64,000 nucleotides of DNA, taken from contig JAJZNU010000005.1 in the NCBI GenBank assembly GCA_021811625.1, positions 1-64,000 of the forward strand, written 5' to 3'. Position numbers and translations under genes: made by a program. The stretch comes from a bacterium (lineage in GTDB: Bacteria; Patescibacteriota; Saccharimonadia; Saccharimonadales; UBA4665). The notes beneath the pieces are model-generated. The model searched no databases. It saw nothing but the letters and a program-made list of their open reading frames with translations, and was not told the DNA's origin. Shown here in pieces: positions 44,963 to 53,422 of the stretch; position 1 is the first letter of the stretch, and each line of letters starts with the position of its first letter.

Positions 44963-44993
44963 ACCTAAATCCTATAATACCACCCTGCTCAAA

Positions 44994-45908
44994 TTAAATT
45001 ATCGCTTTGCCGCTGGAATTGAAGTTAGCCAGTTTTTCTTCTACTACCGATCTGACGGCCGGTACGACTTCCTTATTGGTGAGCTTGGCAACCGATATTT
45101 CGTTCGGGTTGTCTTTGAGAACTTTTTCCAGAGTCTGACGGTAAGCATAGCGCATGTCTGAGTTGATATTAACCTTGGTAACCCCGATTTTCACGGCTTC
45201 AACAAAGTAATGGCCGGGGGTGTCACTGCCTCCGTGCAGCGATATATTGCAATTAATTGCGGCACGAATTTTTGCCAGCAGTTCCAGATCAAGGATTTTC
45301 GGTACCGGATACTTGCCGTGAAGATTGCCTATCTGAACGGCGCAGGTATCAATTCCCGTCTGGTTAACAAAATCGACAACTTCATCGGGTTTAGAATTGA
45401 ATTTCTTGACCTCTTCATAGTCGATATTCTCGGTATGTAAGTCTGAAGAACCGAAGAAGTATCGCTCTTCAGCCTCGACCAACGCTCCCGTGAATTTGGC
45501 GTAAGCAACGACTTCTTTGGTGCGCTCGATGATTTCTTCCCGAGTCGCATCGTGATTCGCTTGCGATATATCGATGTGGATAAATTCAAATCCCGCATCG
45601 ATACCGGCGATAGCATTTTCCACCGAAGGCGAATGATCGAGATTGACATAGATTTCCAAACCGTACTCGGCTTTGAAGTTATCCACCATATCGCGAACAT
45701 TATTTAGACCGATTTCATCTACTTCACCCTGGCTGACTTCCACCAGAACCGGTGCTTTATGAGCTTGAGCGGCCAAGGCCACGGCTCTCAGGGTCGGCTC
45801 GTCGTCGAGATTAAATGCTCCAAAAGCCCAGTGATCGTTTCTGGCGCGCTGCATACAGGCCCGGGCTTTGGCGCAATTATCGCGAATCTGATTTAGTGAG
45901 AGCGGCAT
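44994..45908 (-). CDS. Class II fructose-bisphosphate aldolase-like protein
   Basis: 304 aa TIM barrel. FGAFNLDDEPTLRAVALAAQ, VNLDHSPSVENAIAGIDAGFEFIHIDIS (catalytic Asp and zinc His region), GNLHGKYPVPKILDLELLAKI and LHGGSDTPGHYF match class II aldolases, where HGGSG-x-P is usual; here Asp replaces the Gly after HGGS. The enzyme may cleave fructose-1,6-bisphosphate or a related ketose-bisphosphate. Family assignment is firm; the substrate is not. Confidence 0.9.
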   Translation of the reverse strand: MPLSLNQIRDNCAKARACMQRARNDHWAFGAFNLDDEPTLRAVALAAQAHKAPVLVEVSQGEVDEIGLNNVRDMVDNFKAEYGLEIYVNLDHSPSVENAIAGIDAGFEFIHIDISQANHDATREEIIERTKEVVAYAKFTGALVEAEERYFFGSSDLHTENIDYEEVKKFNSKPDEVVDFVNQTGIDTCAVQIGNLHGKYPVPKILDLELLAKIRAAINCNISLHGGSDTPGHYFVEAVKIGVTKVNINSDMRYAYRQTLEKVLKDNPNEISVAKLTNKEVVPAVRSVVEEKLANFNSSGKAII

Positions 45909-45975
45909 ACCTAACCTATTTTAACTGCTTATGGTAAATTTGTAAAAATATCCGCCGCCTAATTTAGGCTGCTTC

Positions 45976-47145
45976 CTAACGAAAACTTATGCCCGGCTTA
46001 TTAAACATGGCTCCGAGCATGTCATCGATTCGCTCGCGGGCCACCTGGAGTTGCGACCACACTTCCCAGCCAACCTTACCAGCTTTGAGATCCAATCGTT
46101 GTCTCTCAATAGCATCTTCGAGGTACTTTCTGTAAGTGTTCTTATCAAAACCGAGGAGGCGGGCAATATCCCCTAAAATAATGGCTCGTTCATTAAGTAG
46201 ATTGATGCTCATCTCCGCTTCGGGAAAGTCCTGATAGAAACGTCCAGACGATACCGTGGATTCCAGTACTTGATTGGTAAGTCTTTGCCAAACGGCGTCA
46301 TCGAGTTTTTTGTGAAGTTCTTGCCGGTAAGGAGCCAACACTTCTCGATATCCTTGTGGCAATTCCATTCCGACATCGGTCGCGGCAATCAGTCTAGCAA
46401 GCCTTTGCGCATCTAAAATAGTCTCGGGAAGTAATTTAGCAGCATCGACGCTATCCCTACTCAAGCTGGCTAGAGCAACTCTCTCGAGTTCGTCGGCGAT
46501 GAGGACGTTTTTCGGCTTATCCACCTCGATTTCCAAAACCCTTCTTTCATTCAACGCAAGCGGTCGAACCATAAACCCGTGCTCGTCGTGAGCAACGGCT
46601 ACACCCTCATATGTATCAATACTAACCTCAACCTTGCGCATATCAGCAAGAGCGTCCACGGCTAAGCCTTGCCCGCTAAGCCGGAAAAATAGATCAGGAG
46701 CATAACCGTCTGAGGGCAGGATTGACACTTGCGAAGCGCTCCTCAGCAACTCGTTTACTGTAGTTATCTTAGCAAGGCTGACGTTAAACTGTTCTGCTCT
46801 TTTATCGTGACCGCGGCTATGAAGCGAGTCCAGCAGAGCCAATCTTGTAGGTCCTGGCAAATCTGCTCGAAGCACTGTCCCGAGAGCCTCGATTCTTAAA
46901 GTGTCTTCAATGTATGACCTAAGGGTTAAGACTCGCCTTAATCCTTCTAAGGATGCATTCGACGAAGATTCTGGGACGGCGGCGAGATGCCGATCTTCCT
47001 CGGCGCTCCCGAGCTGGGATCTGGTATTGTTGGTATTTTCTTCTTGGGCTGTTAACCTGCCCAGTAAATCACCCAATTGCGGTACCGTGGTAACCGCTTC
47101 CATAAACTGATCGGTTGTTCGCTCCCCTTGCTCAACATGAAACAT
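45976..47145 (-). CDS. Hypothetical protein downstream of the IS element
   Basis: 389 aa from MFHVEQGERTTDQF. This start is chosen because GAAGGAGAG precedes it at optimal spacing; an upstream in-frame ATG lies inside the duplicated target site. Mostly helical, charged, no membrane segment or signal peptide. Near the C terminus LGFDKNTYRKYLEDAIERQRLDL could be a DNA- or RNA-binding helical region, but no family is recognised. The IS1634-like element inserted about 60 bp upstream of the ATG. Confidence 0.75.
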   Translation of the reverse strand: MFHVEQGERTTDQFMEAVTTVPQLGDLLGRLTAQEENTNNTRSQLGSAEEDRHLAAVPESSSNASLEGLRRVLTLRSYIEDTLRIEALGTVLRADLPGPTRLALLDSLHSRGHDKRAEQFNVSLAKITTVNELLRSASQVSILPSDGYAPDLFFRLSGQGLAVDALADMRKVEVSIDTYEGVAVAHDEHGFMVRPLALNERRVLEIEVDKPKNVLIADELERVALASLSRDSVDAAKLLPETILDAQRLARLIAATDVGMELPQGYREVLAPYRQELHKKLDDAVWQRLTNQVLESTVSSGRFYQDFPEAEMSINLLNERAIILGDIARLLGFDKNTYRKYLEDAIERQRLDLKAGKVGWEVWSQLQVARERIDDMLGAMFNKPGISFR

Positions 47146-47157
47146 ACTCTCTCCTTC

Positions 47158-47205
47158 ATGATAAATCATAGCGATTATGAAGCGTATTGCAAGCTAAGAT
47201 GTCGT
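47158..47205. repeat. Target-site duplication, copy 1 (48 bp)
   Basis: Identical over 48 bp to 48773-48820, directly flanking the element's left end. Long duplications of this size are typical of the IS1549/IS1634 group. Confidence 0.97.
47165..47192 (-). promoter_or_regulatory. Promoter within the duplicated target, toward 45976-47145
   Basis: Minus strand: TTGCAA (47192-47187), 16-nt spacer, TATGAT (47170-47165). The start would be near 47158, directly before the Shine-Dalgarno of the unknown gene. An identical copy sits at 48780-48807, pointing into the IS. Confidence 0.5.
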
Positions 47206-48772
47206 CCTGACTTCGCACCCAAAAACATCTCAGATAATATCTAACTTCTTATCGCAATAGTCCCAACAGATAAACATAGGCTTCACTGAGCCTGTACGAA
47301 GCTATACATTTAGTCACCTAAATCCAGGCTTGGCCGGTACAATAGAGGGTATGTTTGTAGAGGTCTCTAAGTACCGGTCTGTTTCCAGGGTTCGTATCAT
47401 GAGCCAGGTTAAGACAGGCGACACTTGGAAACGCCAACTGGTCGAACATATTGGCTCGGCTAAGGACGACACTGAACTTAAGCTGCTGAAAACTAAAGCC
47501 GACAAAAGGTTGGACGAACTTAAGCCGCAACAGCATTTACCGCTATGGCCAGGCGCCGAATCCCGTGCCGACTTTCAGCTGTCTCAACCCTTTGCCTGGG
47601 GGCTATGGCAAGTTATTGGCCGTATCTATGACAGCCTGGCGTTGCCAGCCGGATTGCTGAAGTACTTGGTGCTGGCTAGAATCGCTTTGCCTAAGAGCAA
47701 ACTGGCCACGGCTAGGTATTTAGAGAATAATCTGCAATACGCAATTAGCAGCTCAGCCATCTACAAGTTCATGGATAGTCTCAGCCAAGCTATGGTAATG
47801 GACAAGCTATTGGCCTACGCCAGAGCTAAGGTAGCCGTTGAAGCTGGGATTATCTCCATTGTCTTTTACGATGTAACCACTCTGTATTTCGAGAATGACC
47901 AAGAAGACGAAGATGTCAATGATGGCCTGGAATCCATATTAGGCTTGCGTAAATACGGCTATTCTAAAGATCACCGGGCTGATCAGCCGCAAGTGGTTAT
48001 TGGGTTAACCGTTGACGGCAATGGCTTCCCTCTGGATTTCCAGGTGTACGAAGGCAATACTTATGAAGGAAACACGTTGCTTAAGGGTGTTAACCAAGTC
48101 AGTACCAAACTGAGTTTAACCGGCTCTCAGCTAACAGTCGTTGCCGATGCCGGTATGTTAAATGCCGTCAATTTAAAGGAGCTGGAAGACCACGGTTACC
48201 GCTACATTGTCGGCGCCAGGATAAAATCCATGAGTGAGGCTCAAACCAAGGTAGTTTTAGACTGGGACTACGTAAAAAGTGGCAGCCTGGACATAACTCT
48301 GCGTGCCGGCCAGAGACAATCCTCACGCCGCTTAATTGTTACTTATTCCGAGTTCGACGGACTACGGGGCTACATTACTAACACCGCTTTAAGCGTTGAA
48401 GACGTAGTAGCCCGCTATGGCAATCTCTGGCAAGTGGAGAAATCTTTTAGGATGAGTAAAACCGACCTTAAGGCCAGGCCAGCCCTTCACTACAAACGCC
48501 AGCGCATCATAGCTCACTTAACGATCTGTGTAGCGGCTTTAGCCGTACTCAGGGAGTTTAACCAGAAGTTGGCCAGCCTACCTACCGGGAAAGACGACCA
48601 ACCGGTGGGCCAAAGCATTGCCCTGGAGCAACTGCTGGCTATCTGGCAGTACCAGCTCACCGTCAAGGGTAAAGAAAGCTTTCCTATCTACTCCAAGCTC
48701 AATGAACTACAGGAAAAATTACTCAATCTGTAGTGACTTCGTCGTATTAGTCACCTAAAGTGCGAAGTCAGG
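47206..48772 (+). mobile_element. IS1634/IS1549-like insertion sequence, complete
   Basis: 1567 bp. Perfect 13-bp terminal inverted repeats: CCTGACTTCGCAC (47206-47218) and its reverse complement (48760-48772). A single transposase gene fills most of it. The flanking 48-bp direct repeats are perfect, indicating a recent insertion and no later rearrangement. Confidence 0.95.
47351..48733 (+). CDS. IS1634-family DDE transposase
   Basis: 460 aa from MFVEVSKYRSVSR; an upstream in-frame TTG would add seven residues, and TACAAT-AGAGGGT immediately before the ATG looks like a -10 box. DDE residues are visible: first Asp in VFYDVTTLYFE, second Asp in VVADAGML, and Glu in YGNLWQVEKSFRMSKTDLK (the Y-x2-...-E-x6-K form of the IS4 superfamily). 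The frame is intact, so the element may be active. Last residues run to within 40 bp of the right inverted repeat. Confidence 0.94.
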   Translation: MFVEVSKYRSVSRVRIMSQVKTGDTWKRQLVEHIGSAKDDTELKLLKTKADKRLDELKPQQHLPLWPGAESRADFQLSQPFAWGLWQVIGRIYDSLALPAGLLKYLVLARIALPKSKLATARYLENNLQYAISSSAIYKFMDSLSQAMVMDKLLAYARAKVAVEAGIISIVFYDVTTLYFENDQEDEDVNDGLESILGLRKYGYSKDHRADQPQVVIGLTVDGNGFPLDFQVYEGNTYEGNTLLKGVNQVSTKLSLTGSQLTVVADAGMLNAVNLKELEDHGYRYIVGARIKSMSEAQTKVVLDWDYVKSGSLDITLRAGQRQSSRRLIVTYSEFDGLRGYITNTALSVEDVVARYGNLWQVEKSFRMSKTDLKARPALHYKRQRIIAHLTICVAALAVLREFNQKLASLPTGKDDQPVGQSIALEQLLAIWQYQLTVKGKESFPIYSKLNELQEKLLNL

Positions 48773-48820
48773 ATGATAAATCATAGCGATTATGAAGCGT
48801 ATTGCAAGCTAAGATGTCGT
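48773..48820. repeat. Target-site duplication, copy 2 (48 bp)
   Basis: Exact copy of 47158-47205 directly after the element's right end. It contains a second copy of the TTGCAA-N16-TATGAT promoter on the minus strand (48807-48780), reading antisense into the transposase 3' end. Confidence 0.97.
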
Positions 48821-48896
48821 TTAAGAAGAGTAATTTTGATCAGAGCCCTCTGCGTTAAAACAGGAGTAGGAGTGTTACTTAAAAAGAGGTGACCGA

Positions 48897-49877
48897 TTAG
48901 CGTTTGCGTTCAAGCAAGGCGTGGACAGCTTGTGAGATATGGTCGGCATCTAACCCGAAATGCGGCAATAATTCTTCGGGCTTACCGGATTCTCCAAAGC
49001 GGTCGTTCATCCCTATCCTCCGTAGCGGCAACGGGTAATTTTCGCTAAGAAATTCCGCAACCGCCCCGCCCAGACCACCATTTATCTGGCCTTCTTCGAC
49101 CGTTACGACAGCCCCGGTTTTTGTGACACTCTGCAAGATCGTGTCGTTATCCAGTGGTTTGATAGTTGGGACGTGAACAACTTCGGCTGATATCCCTTCT
49201 CGGACGAGCATGGCGGCAGCGGCAAGCGCCTGATAGGTCATGGTGCCGGTAGAAATAATACTGACATCTTGGCCGTACCAATAGACGTAGGCTTTACCGA
49301 TCTCAAATGGCGTTTCGGTTGTCGTAATTATAGGGGTTGCTTCGCGGGCCAGACGCATATAGTTAGGACGTTTGTCGACCGCCATGGCCAGCGTTGCTCT
49401 CTCGGCCTCCAAAGAATCGCCGGGGGCTATGACAACCATATTAGGCAGGACGCGCATTAAGGCAATATCCTCAAGCATTTGGTGTGTGGCCCCATCGGCA
49501 CCGACGCTAATCCCGGCATGGCTACCAATAATCTTCACCGGGCGGTCATTCAAACAGATGGTCGTACGAATTTGCTCCCAGTTGCGTCCGGGCGAGAAAG
49601 CCGCATAACTGCTGACGAAAGGAATTTTCCCCATAGCCGCCATGCCAGCCCCAACGGTAACCAGATTCTGCTCGCCAATACCAATTTCGATGAATCTGTC
49701 AGGGAATGATTTAGCAAAATCGTCCATCTTGGTTGATTCGGTTAAATCGGCACTTAGCGCAACAACGTTGTCGTCGGCCTTTCCGGCATTAACCAGTCCT
49801 CTACCGAAACCGCTCCGGATTGGTTCGCTGGCAATATCGTCCGTCAGAAAGTCGGGCACAAGGTGGTAATCGATCAT
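48897..49877 (-). CDS. Transketolase, C-terminal subunit
   Basis: 326 aa: pyrimidine-binding and C-terminal domains of a split transketolase. FIEIGIGEQNLV carries the glutamate that activates thiamine diphosphate; SHAGISVGADGATHQMLEDIALMR, VTVEEGQINGGLGGAV follow. It pairs with the 284-aa N-terminal subunit; splitting is common in archaea and CPR bacteria. Its ATG overlaps the preceding membrane gene (ATGA at 49874-49877). Last gene of the operon. Confidence 0.95.
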   Translation of the reverse strand: MIDYHLVPDFLTDDIASEPIRSGFGRGLVNAGKADDNVVALSADLTESTKMDDFAKSFPDRFIEIGIGEQNLVTVGAGMAAMGKIPFVSSYAAFSPGRNWEQIRTTICLNDRPVKIIGSHAGISVGADGATHQMLEDIALMRVLPNMVVIAPGDSLEAERATLAMAVDKRPNYMRLAREATPIITTTETPFEIGKAYVYWYGQDVSIISTGTMTYQALAAAAMLVREGISAEVVHVPTIKPLDNDTILQSVTKTGAVVTVEEGQINGGLGGAVAEFLSENYPLPLRRIGMNDRFGESGKPEELLPHFGLDADHISQAVHALLERKR

Positions 49878-50320
49878 GATGATTTGCGCTTCCCTCCACG
49901 GCTAGGCTTAACTAAGTTGGGTAGCAAAAACAGGATAACGCTAGCCACGGCCGCCCAGATCACCAGATCGGCCACCAGATAACCCGGCCTGATCACCGCC
50001 GAAGTTTTAGGCGTCACTTGCGGGACCGGTTCGCCAAGCGTGTAGCAATAAGCCCAGGAGGTACCCGATGGACCCGAATTTCCCAAAAACCAGAACGGAT
50101 AACCGTAAACCTTTCGGTAGTAAACGACCTTTTCCGGTACGCCTTGCGAGGAGAGGTATTGTTTACAGCCGACCGGGCTAGAATTGTCGAGATGAGAATG
50201 AATTGTCGATAATCCCGCTAGAGCAACGGCGACGACAAGAAGAAGTATCGAGACCCGAAGCAACTTCGACTTATCTAGGCGTTGGCGCTTCTCGTTGAAT
50301 AATATTTTTAGGTGTTTCAT
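49874..50320 (-). CDS. Two-TM membrane protein inside the transketolase operon
   Basis: 148 aa. Basic N terminus, transmembrane helix about 21-41, an extracytoplasmic loop of about 70 residues with conserved-looking aromatic and two cysteines (VGCKQYL and WAYCYTL), then a second helix (about 115-135) and a basic tail. It starts on the base after the tktN stop and overlaps the tktC start. No recognisable family. The two loop cysteines may form a disulfide outside the membrane (inference). Confidence 0.8.
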   Translation of the reverse strand: MKHLKILFNEKRQRLDKSKLLRVSILLLVVAVALAGLSTIHSHLDNSSPVGCKQYLSSQGVPEKVVYYRKVYGYPFWFLGNSGPSGTSWAYCYTLGEPVPQVTPKTSAVIRPGYLVADLVIWAAVASVILFLLPNLVKPSRGGKRKSS

Positions 50321-51175
50321 TTATTCGCCCTCACTAACTATTTTACCTCTTAGGGTGCGTAGTTCTTTGAGGGCTTGCAGAGCCTGTTCGTCATTCGGAG
50401 CGATTCCGTGCCAGTGAAAATTGTACTCCATAAAATCCACCCCTTTGCCGGGTATCGTGTACGCCAAAATAACCGTAGGTCTTTCGGTTATGGATTTTGC
50501 CTCATCGCAGGCGTCGATGACGGCGCCTATGCTGTTGCCGTTGATCTCCAGAACATGCCAGCCAAAGGCCTCCCATTTAGCCTTTAAATCCTCTAGTGGC
50601 ATGACATCTTCGGTTAAGCCATCAATCTGAATATTGTTACGATCGACTATGGCGGTTAAATTCGTAAGACGGTATTTGGCTGCCAGCATAATAGCTTCCC
50701 AGTTATTCCCTTCGTCAAGCTCACCGTCGCCGGTAGTGACATAAACCCGGCGGTGCTGTTCATTATTAAGCTTTAGAGCCAAGGCCATACCGCAGGCCTG
50801 GCTCAAACCGCTACCGAGTGGTCCGCTGGTGGTTTCGAGTCCCGGCAGCTTCTTTCGTTCCGGGTGGCCTTGCAGACGAGATCCGAACTTTCTTAGCGTG
50901 GTTAACTCTTGAACCGGAAAATAACCGGCCTCGGCCATTGCCGCATAACGCACCGGGCAGGTGTGGCCATTGCTTTGAACCAAGATGTCTCTTTCGGGCC
51001 AGTCGGGATTCTGTGGGTCATGATTAAGAACATGAAAGTACAGAGCCGTATATATATCGGCCTGTCCCAGTGATCCGGCACTGTGCCCGCTGCCGGCACT
51101 CTCGAGCATACGAATAACGTCTTGCCTGATGTCGTCAGCTTTTAGTCTTAACTCTTCTAAGCTTAAGCTGGCCAT
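50321..51175 (-). CDS. Transketolase, N-terminal subunit
   Basis: 284 aa: thiamine diphosphate/metal-binding domain. SAGSGHSAGSLGQADIYTALYF, GSGLSQACGMALALKL and the ThDP motif GDGELDEGNNWEA...NIQID (GDG-x-N type) are present. Together with the C-terminal subunit it transfers two-carbon units between ketose and aldose phosphates. Four-base spacing from the upstream rpe stop. Confidence 0.95.
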   Translation of the reverse strand: MASLSLEELRLKADDIRQDVIRMLESAGSGHSAGSLGQADIYTALYFHVLNHDPQNPDWPERDILVQSNGHTCPVRYAAMAEAGYFPVQELTTLRKFGSRLQGHPERKKLPGLETTSGPLGSGLSQACGMALALKLNNEQHRRVYVTTGDGELDEGNNWEAIMLAAKYRLTNLTAIVDRNNIQIDGLTEDVMPLEDLKAKWEAFGWHVLEINGNSIGAVIDACDEAKSITERPTVILAYTIPGKGVDFMEYNFHWHGIAPNDEQALQALKELRTLRGKIVSEGE

Positions 51176-51178
51176 TGT

Positions 51179-51823
51179 TTACTCCCCGCCCTCCACGATT
51201 GATTTAAGTCTATTAAAAGCGTTCTGGGGTAGAGGAGCGTGCTGGATAAAGCCTCCGGAATTAATAACATCGATCCCTCCCAGAGCCAGTTGCTTAACGT
51301 TCGTTTCGTTAACTCCGCCGTCCCAACCGATCTCCAGCGTTGGCTTCAGGGTACGGAGCGATGCAACCTTGCCCAAAAGAGACAGGTCTACGCTCGATCC
51401 GCCCTGATGTCCAAGATTACCGGAAAAGATCAAAACATGATCGATCATTGACAGCGCTCCGCTGATTGCCTCAACCGGCGTCTCTGGTAGTAAGGCAACT
51501 CCCGTTTCAATGCCATGGTGATGTAGTGTCTCGGCTATAAGCGCGAAGTCACCGCTGGCTTCAGCATGGACAATAACCAGCTGCGGACCGAGAGCTCTCA
51601 AGATGTCTATAATCTCCAGGGGCTTCTGAAACATGACGTGTAAATCGGCTCTCACACCACCGGGCCACCACACTTTATCGGCCGGTACGGTCAAGACCGG
51701 GGCAAAACTTCCGTCACAAAGATCGATATGAAGCCGGCGTGCAAACGGGGACACTCGTGACAGTTGTGCTAAATACTGCGAGCTGTCGGAGGCTGTAATA
51801 GTTGGGCATATCGTTGGCGTCAT
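51179..51823 (-). CDS. rpe: Ribulose-phosphate 3-epimerase-like protein
   Basis: 214 aa TIM barrel. Metal ligands are suggested by RRLHIDLCDGSFAP (usual H-x-D-x-M-D-G-x-F-V-P), ADLHVMFQKPLEI and VIVHAEA; the C terminus has LEIGWDGGVNETNVKQLALGGIDVINSGGFI, matching D-G-G-I-N and the phosphate loop. Cys replaces the usual Met at MDG. Position between rpiB and tktN supports the pentose-phosphate role. Confidence 0.9.
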   Translation of the reverse strand: MTPTICPTITASDSSQYLAQLSRVSPFARRLHIDLCDGSFAPVLTVPADKVWWPGGVRADLHVMFQKPLEIIDILRALGPQLVIVHAEASGDFALIAETLHHHGIETGVALLPETPVEAISGALSMIDHVLIFSGNLGHQGGSSVDLSLLGKVASLRTLKPTLEIGWDGGVNETNVKQLALGGIDVINSGGFIQHAPLPQNAFNRLKSIVEGGE

Positions 51824-51826
51824 AAT

Positions 51827-52273
51827 TTACCCCAGTTTATCCAATTCGGCCAGACGACGGATGTATCTAGGCGCTGCCGCAAACGGTGTTTCCAGCCAAG
51901 TTGAAACTATAACCCGAGCCCGATCACTTCTTAGCGCTGAAGCCGGTAGACATAAAACGTTACTGTCATCCTCGCTACGGGAAGATTTGGTCTCGGCGAC
52001 GTCCCAACCCAGCGCCGCTCTGATGCCCTTATGGCGGTTTGCCGCCATGCACATTCCCTGACCGCTGCCGCAAATTAAAATTCCTCTGGCGTCTCTATCC
52101 CCGCTGGCCAGCATGGCATTCACTACCCGGCCGGCAAACTGCGGGAAATCATCGGCGGGATTAAGGGTTCGATCACCTTCGTCAACTACCTCATACCCGC
52201 CATTTTGCAGATAAGAAACCATATCGTTTTTGAGGTTAAACCCCTGGTGATCGGCCCCGATATATATTTTCAT
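51827..52273 (-). CDS. rpiB: Ribose-5-phosphate isomerase B
   Basis: 148 aa RpiB/LacAB type. MKIYIGADHQGFNLKNDMVSYL and GILICGSGQGMCMAANRHKGIRAAL hold the active-site cysteine and base. Interconverts ribose- and ribulose-5-phosphate. Tight spacing to gap (9 nt) and rpe (3 nt). Confidence 0.95.
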   Translation of the reverse strand: MKIYIGADHQGFNLKNDMVSYLQNGGYEVVDEGDRTLNPADDFPQFAGRVVNAMLASGDRDARGILICGSGQGMCMAANRHKGIRAALGWDVAETKSSRSEDDSNVLCLPASALRSDRARVIVSTWLETPFAAAPRYIRRLAELDKLG

Positions 52274-52282
52274 CGCACCTTC

Positions 52283-53326
52283 TTACTCTTGATCGTGCGG
52301 CTCGTTTTTATGCAGATACTTTCCGGCATCGGCGACAACCTCCACTAAGCGGTTAGAATAACCCCATTCATTGTCGTACCAGGCCACTACTTTAAGCATT
52401 GTCCCGTCAACAACCGCCGTTAGCTTCAGATCGACAATCGCCGAGTGACTGTTGCCTATAAAATCGCTGCTGACTAGTTCTTCTTCCGTAACCGCCAGAA
52501 TTCCTTGGTAGTAAGGCTCGGTGGCGGCGGCTTTAAAGACCTCGTTAACCTCTTCCACCGTCACGCTTCTTTTTGTAATGATGACGAAGTCAGCCAACGA
52601 CACAACCGGTGTCGGGACGCGGACGCTCAGGCCGCCGAAGCGGTCCGTCAGTGATGGCAGAGCTTTGGCTGCAGCAACCGAAGCTCCAGTCGTCGTCGGA
52701 ACAATATTCTCGGCCGCATTTCGGGCTTCGCGGAGGTCTTTGGCAGGGGCATCTTGTAGTTTCTGGCTGGCGGTGTAACTGTGTACGGTGGTCATCATGG
52801 CCTTGTCAATACCGAAGTGATTCTCAATAACAGCGGCTACCGGGGTGATACAGTTAGTGGTACAGCTGGCGTTGCTTATAATTTCGCCAGCGCCTTCCAG
52901 TTTATCTTCATTCACACCCAAAACGACGGTCAGAGCATCATCGGCATGCTCTCCTTTGGTCGGGGCGCTGATGACGACTTTTTTAGCTCCGGCGGTAATA
53001 TGAGCCTTAGCCAGCTCTGGTTTTACGAAGAATCCGGTTGACTCAATCACTACTTCGACATTCAGATCACGCCAGGGTAAAGCTGCCGGATCCTTCTCGG
53101 CCAGGACTTTGATATGCTGGCCCTCGACTATGAGATTGCTGTCATCAAAACCAACTTCGTGTTGGTAGTTACCGTAATTACTGTCGTGCTTAAGAAGATG
53201 AGCTAAAGTTTTCGTATCGGTAAGGTCGTTGATAGCAACAATCTCCAAATCGCTGCGTTCAAAAGCAACTTTAAAAGCGTTGCGCCCGATTCGACCGAAG
53301 CCGTTTATTCCCACCCTGGTTTTCAT
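52283..53326 (-). CDS. gap: Glyceraldehyde-3-phosphate dehydrogenase
   Basis: 347 aa. NAD-binding GINGFGRIGRNAFKV, catalytic SNASCTTNCITP (C near 155), VVAWYDNEWGYSNRLVE at the C terminus. GAAAGGAAAT Shine-Dalgarno before the ATG. Oxidises glyceraldehyde-3-phosphate to 1,3-bisphosphoglycerate. First gene of the operon gap-rpiB-rpe-tktN-membrane-tktC. Confidence 0.97.
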   Translation of the reverse strand: MKTRVGINGFGRIGRNAFKVAFERSDLEIVAINDLTDTKTLAHLLKHDSNYGNYQHEVGFDDSNLIVEGQHIKVLAEKDPAALPWRDLNVEVVIESTGFFVKPELAKAHITAGAKKVVISAPTKGEHADDALTVVLGVNEDKLEGAGEIISNASCTTNCITPVAAVIENHFGIDKAMMTTVHSYTASQKLQDAPAKDLREARNAAENIVPTTTGASVAAAKALPSLTDRFGGLSVRVPTPVVSLADFVIITKRSVTVEEVNEVFKAAATEPYYQGILAVTEEELVSSDFIGNSHSAIVDLKLTAVVDGTMLKVVAWYDNEWGYSNRLVEVVADAGKYLHKNEPHDQE

Positions 53327-53422
53327 AACTATTTCCTTTCTGTTTGTTCTCTGGTTAATATCTGTTACTTCTTAATTGTAAGAGCATAACCGCTATGATG
53401 CAACCCCCTATAGACCGGTTGG

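Noticed and set aside
47130-47150. parS-like sequence at the start of the 45976-47145 gene (codes MFHVEQ)
   Set aside because: It matches the parS consensus at only about 13 of 16 positions and the palindrome is broken; no parA or parB is near.
48897-51175. Transketolase as a broken (frameshifted) gene
   Set aside because: Both halves are complete domains with proper starts and stops, and a separate gene lies between them; split transketolase is a known arrangement.
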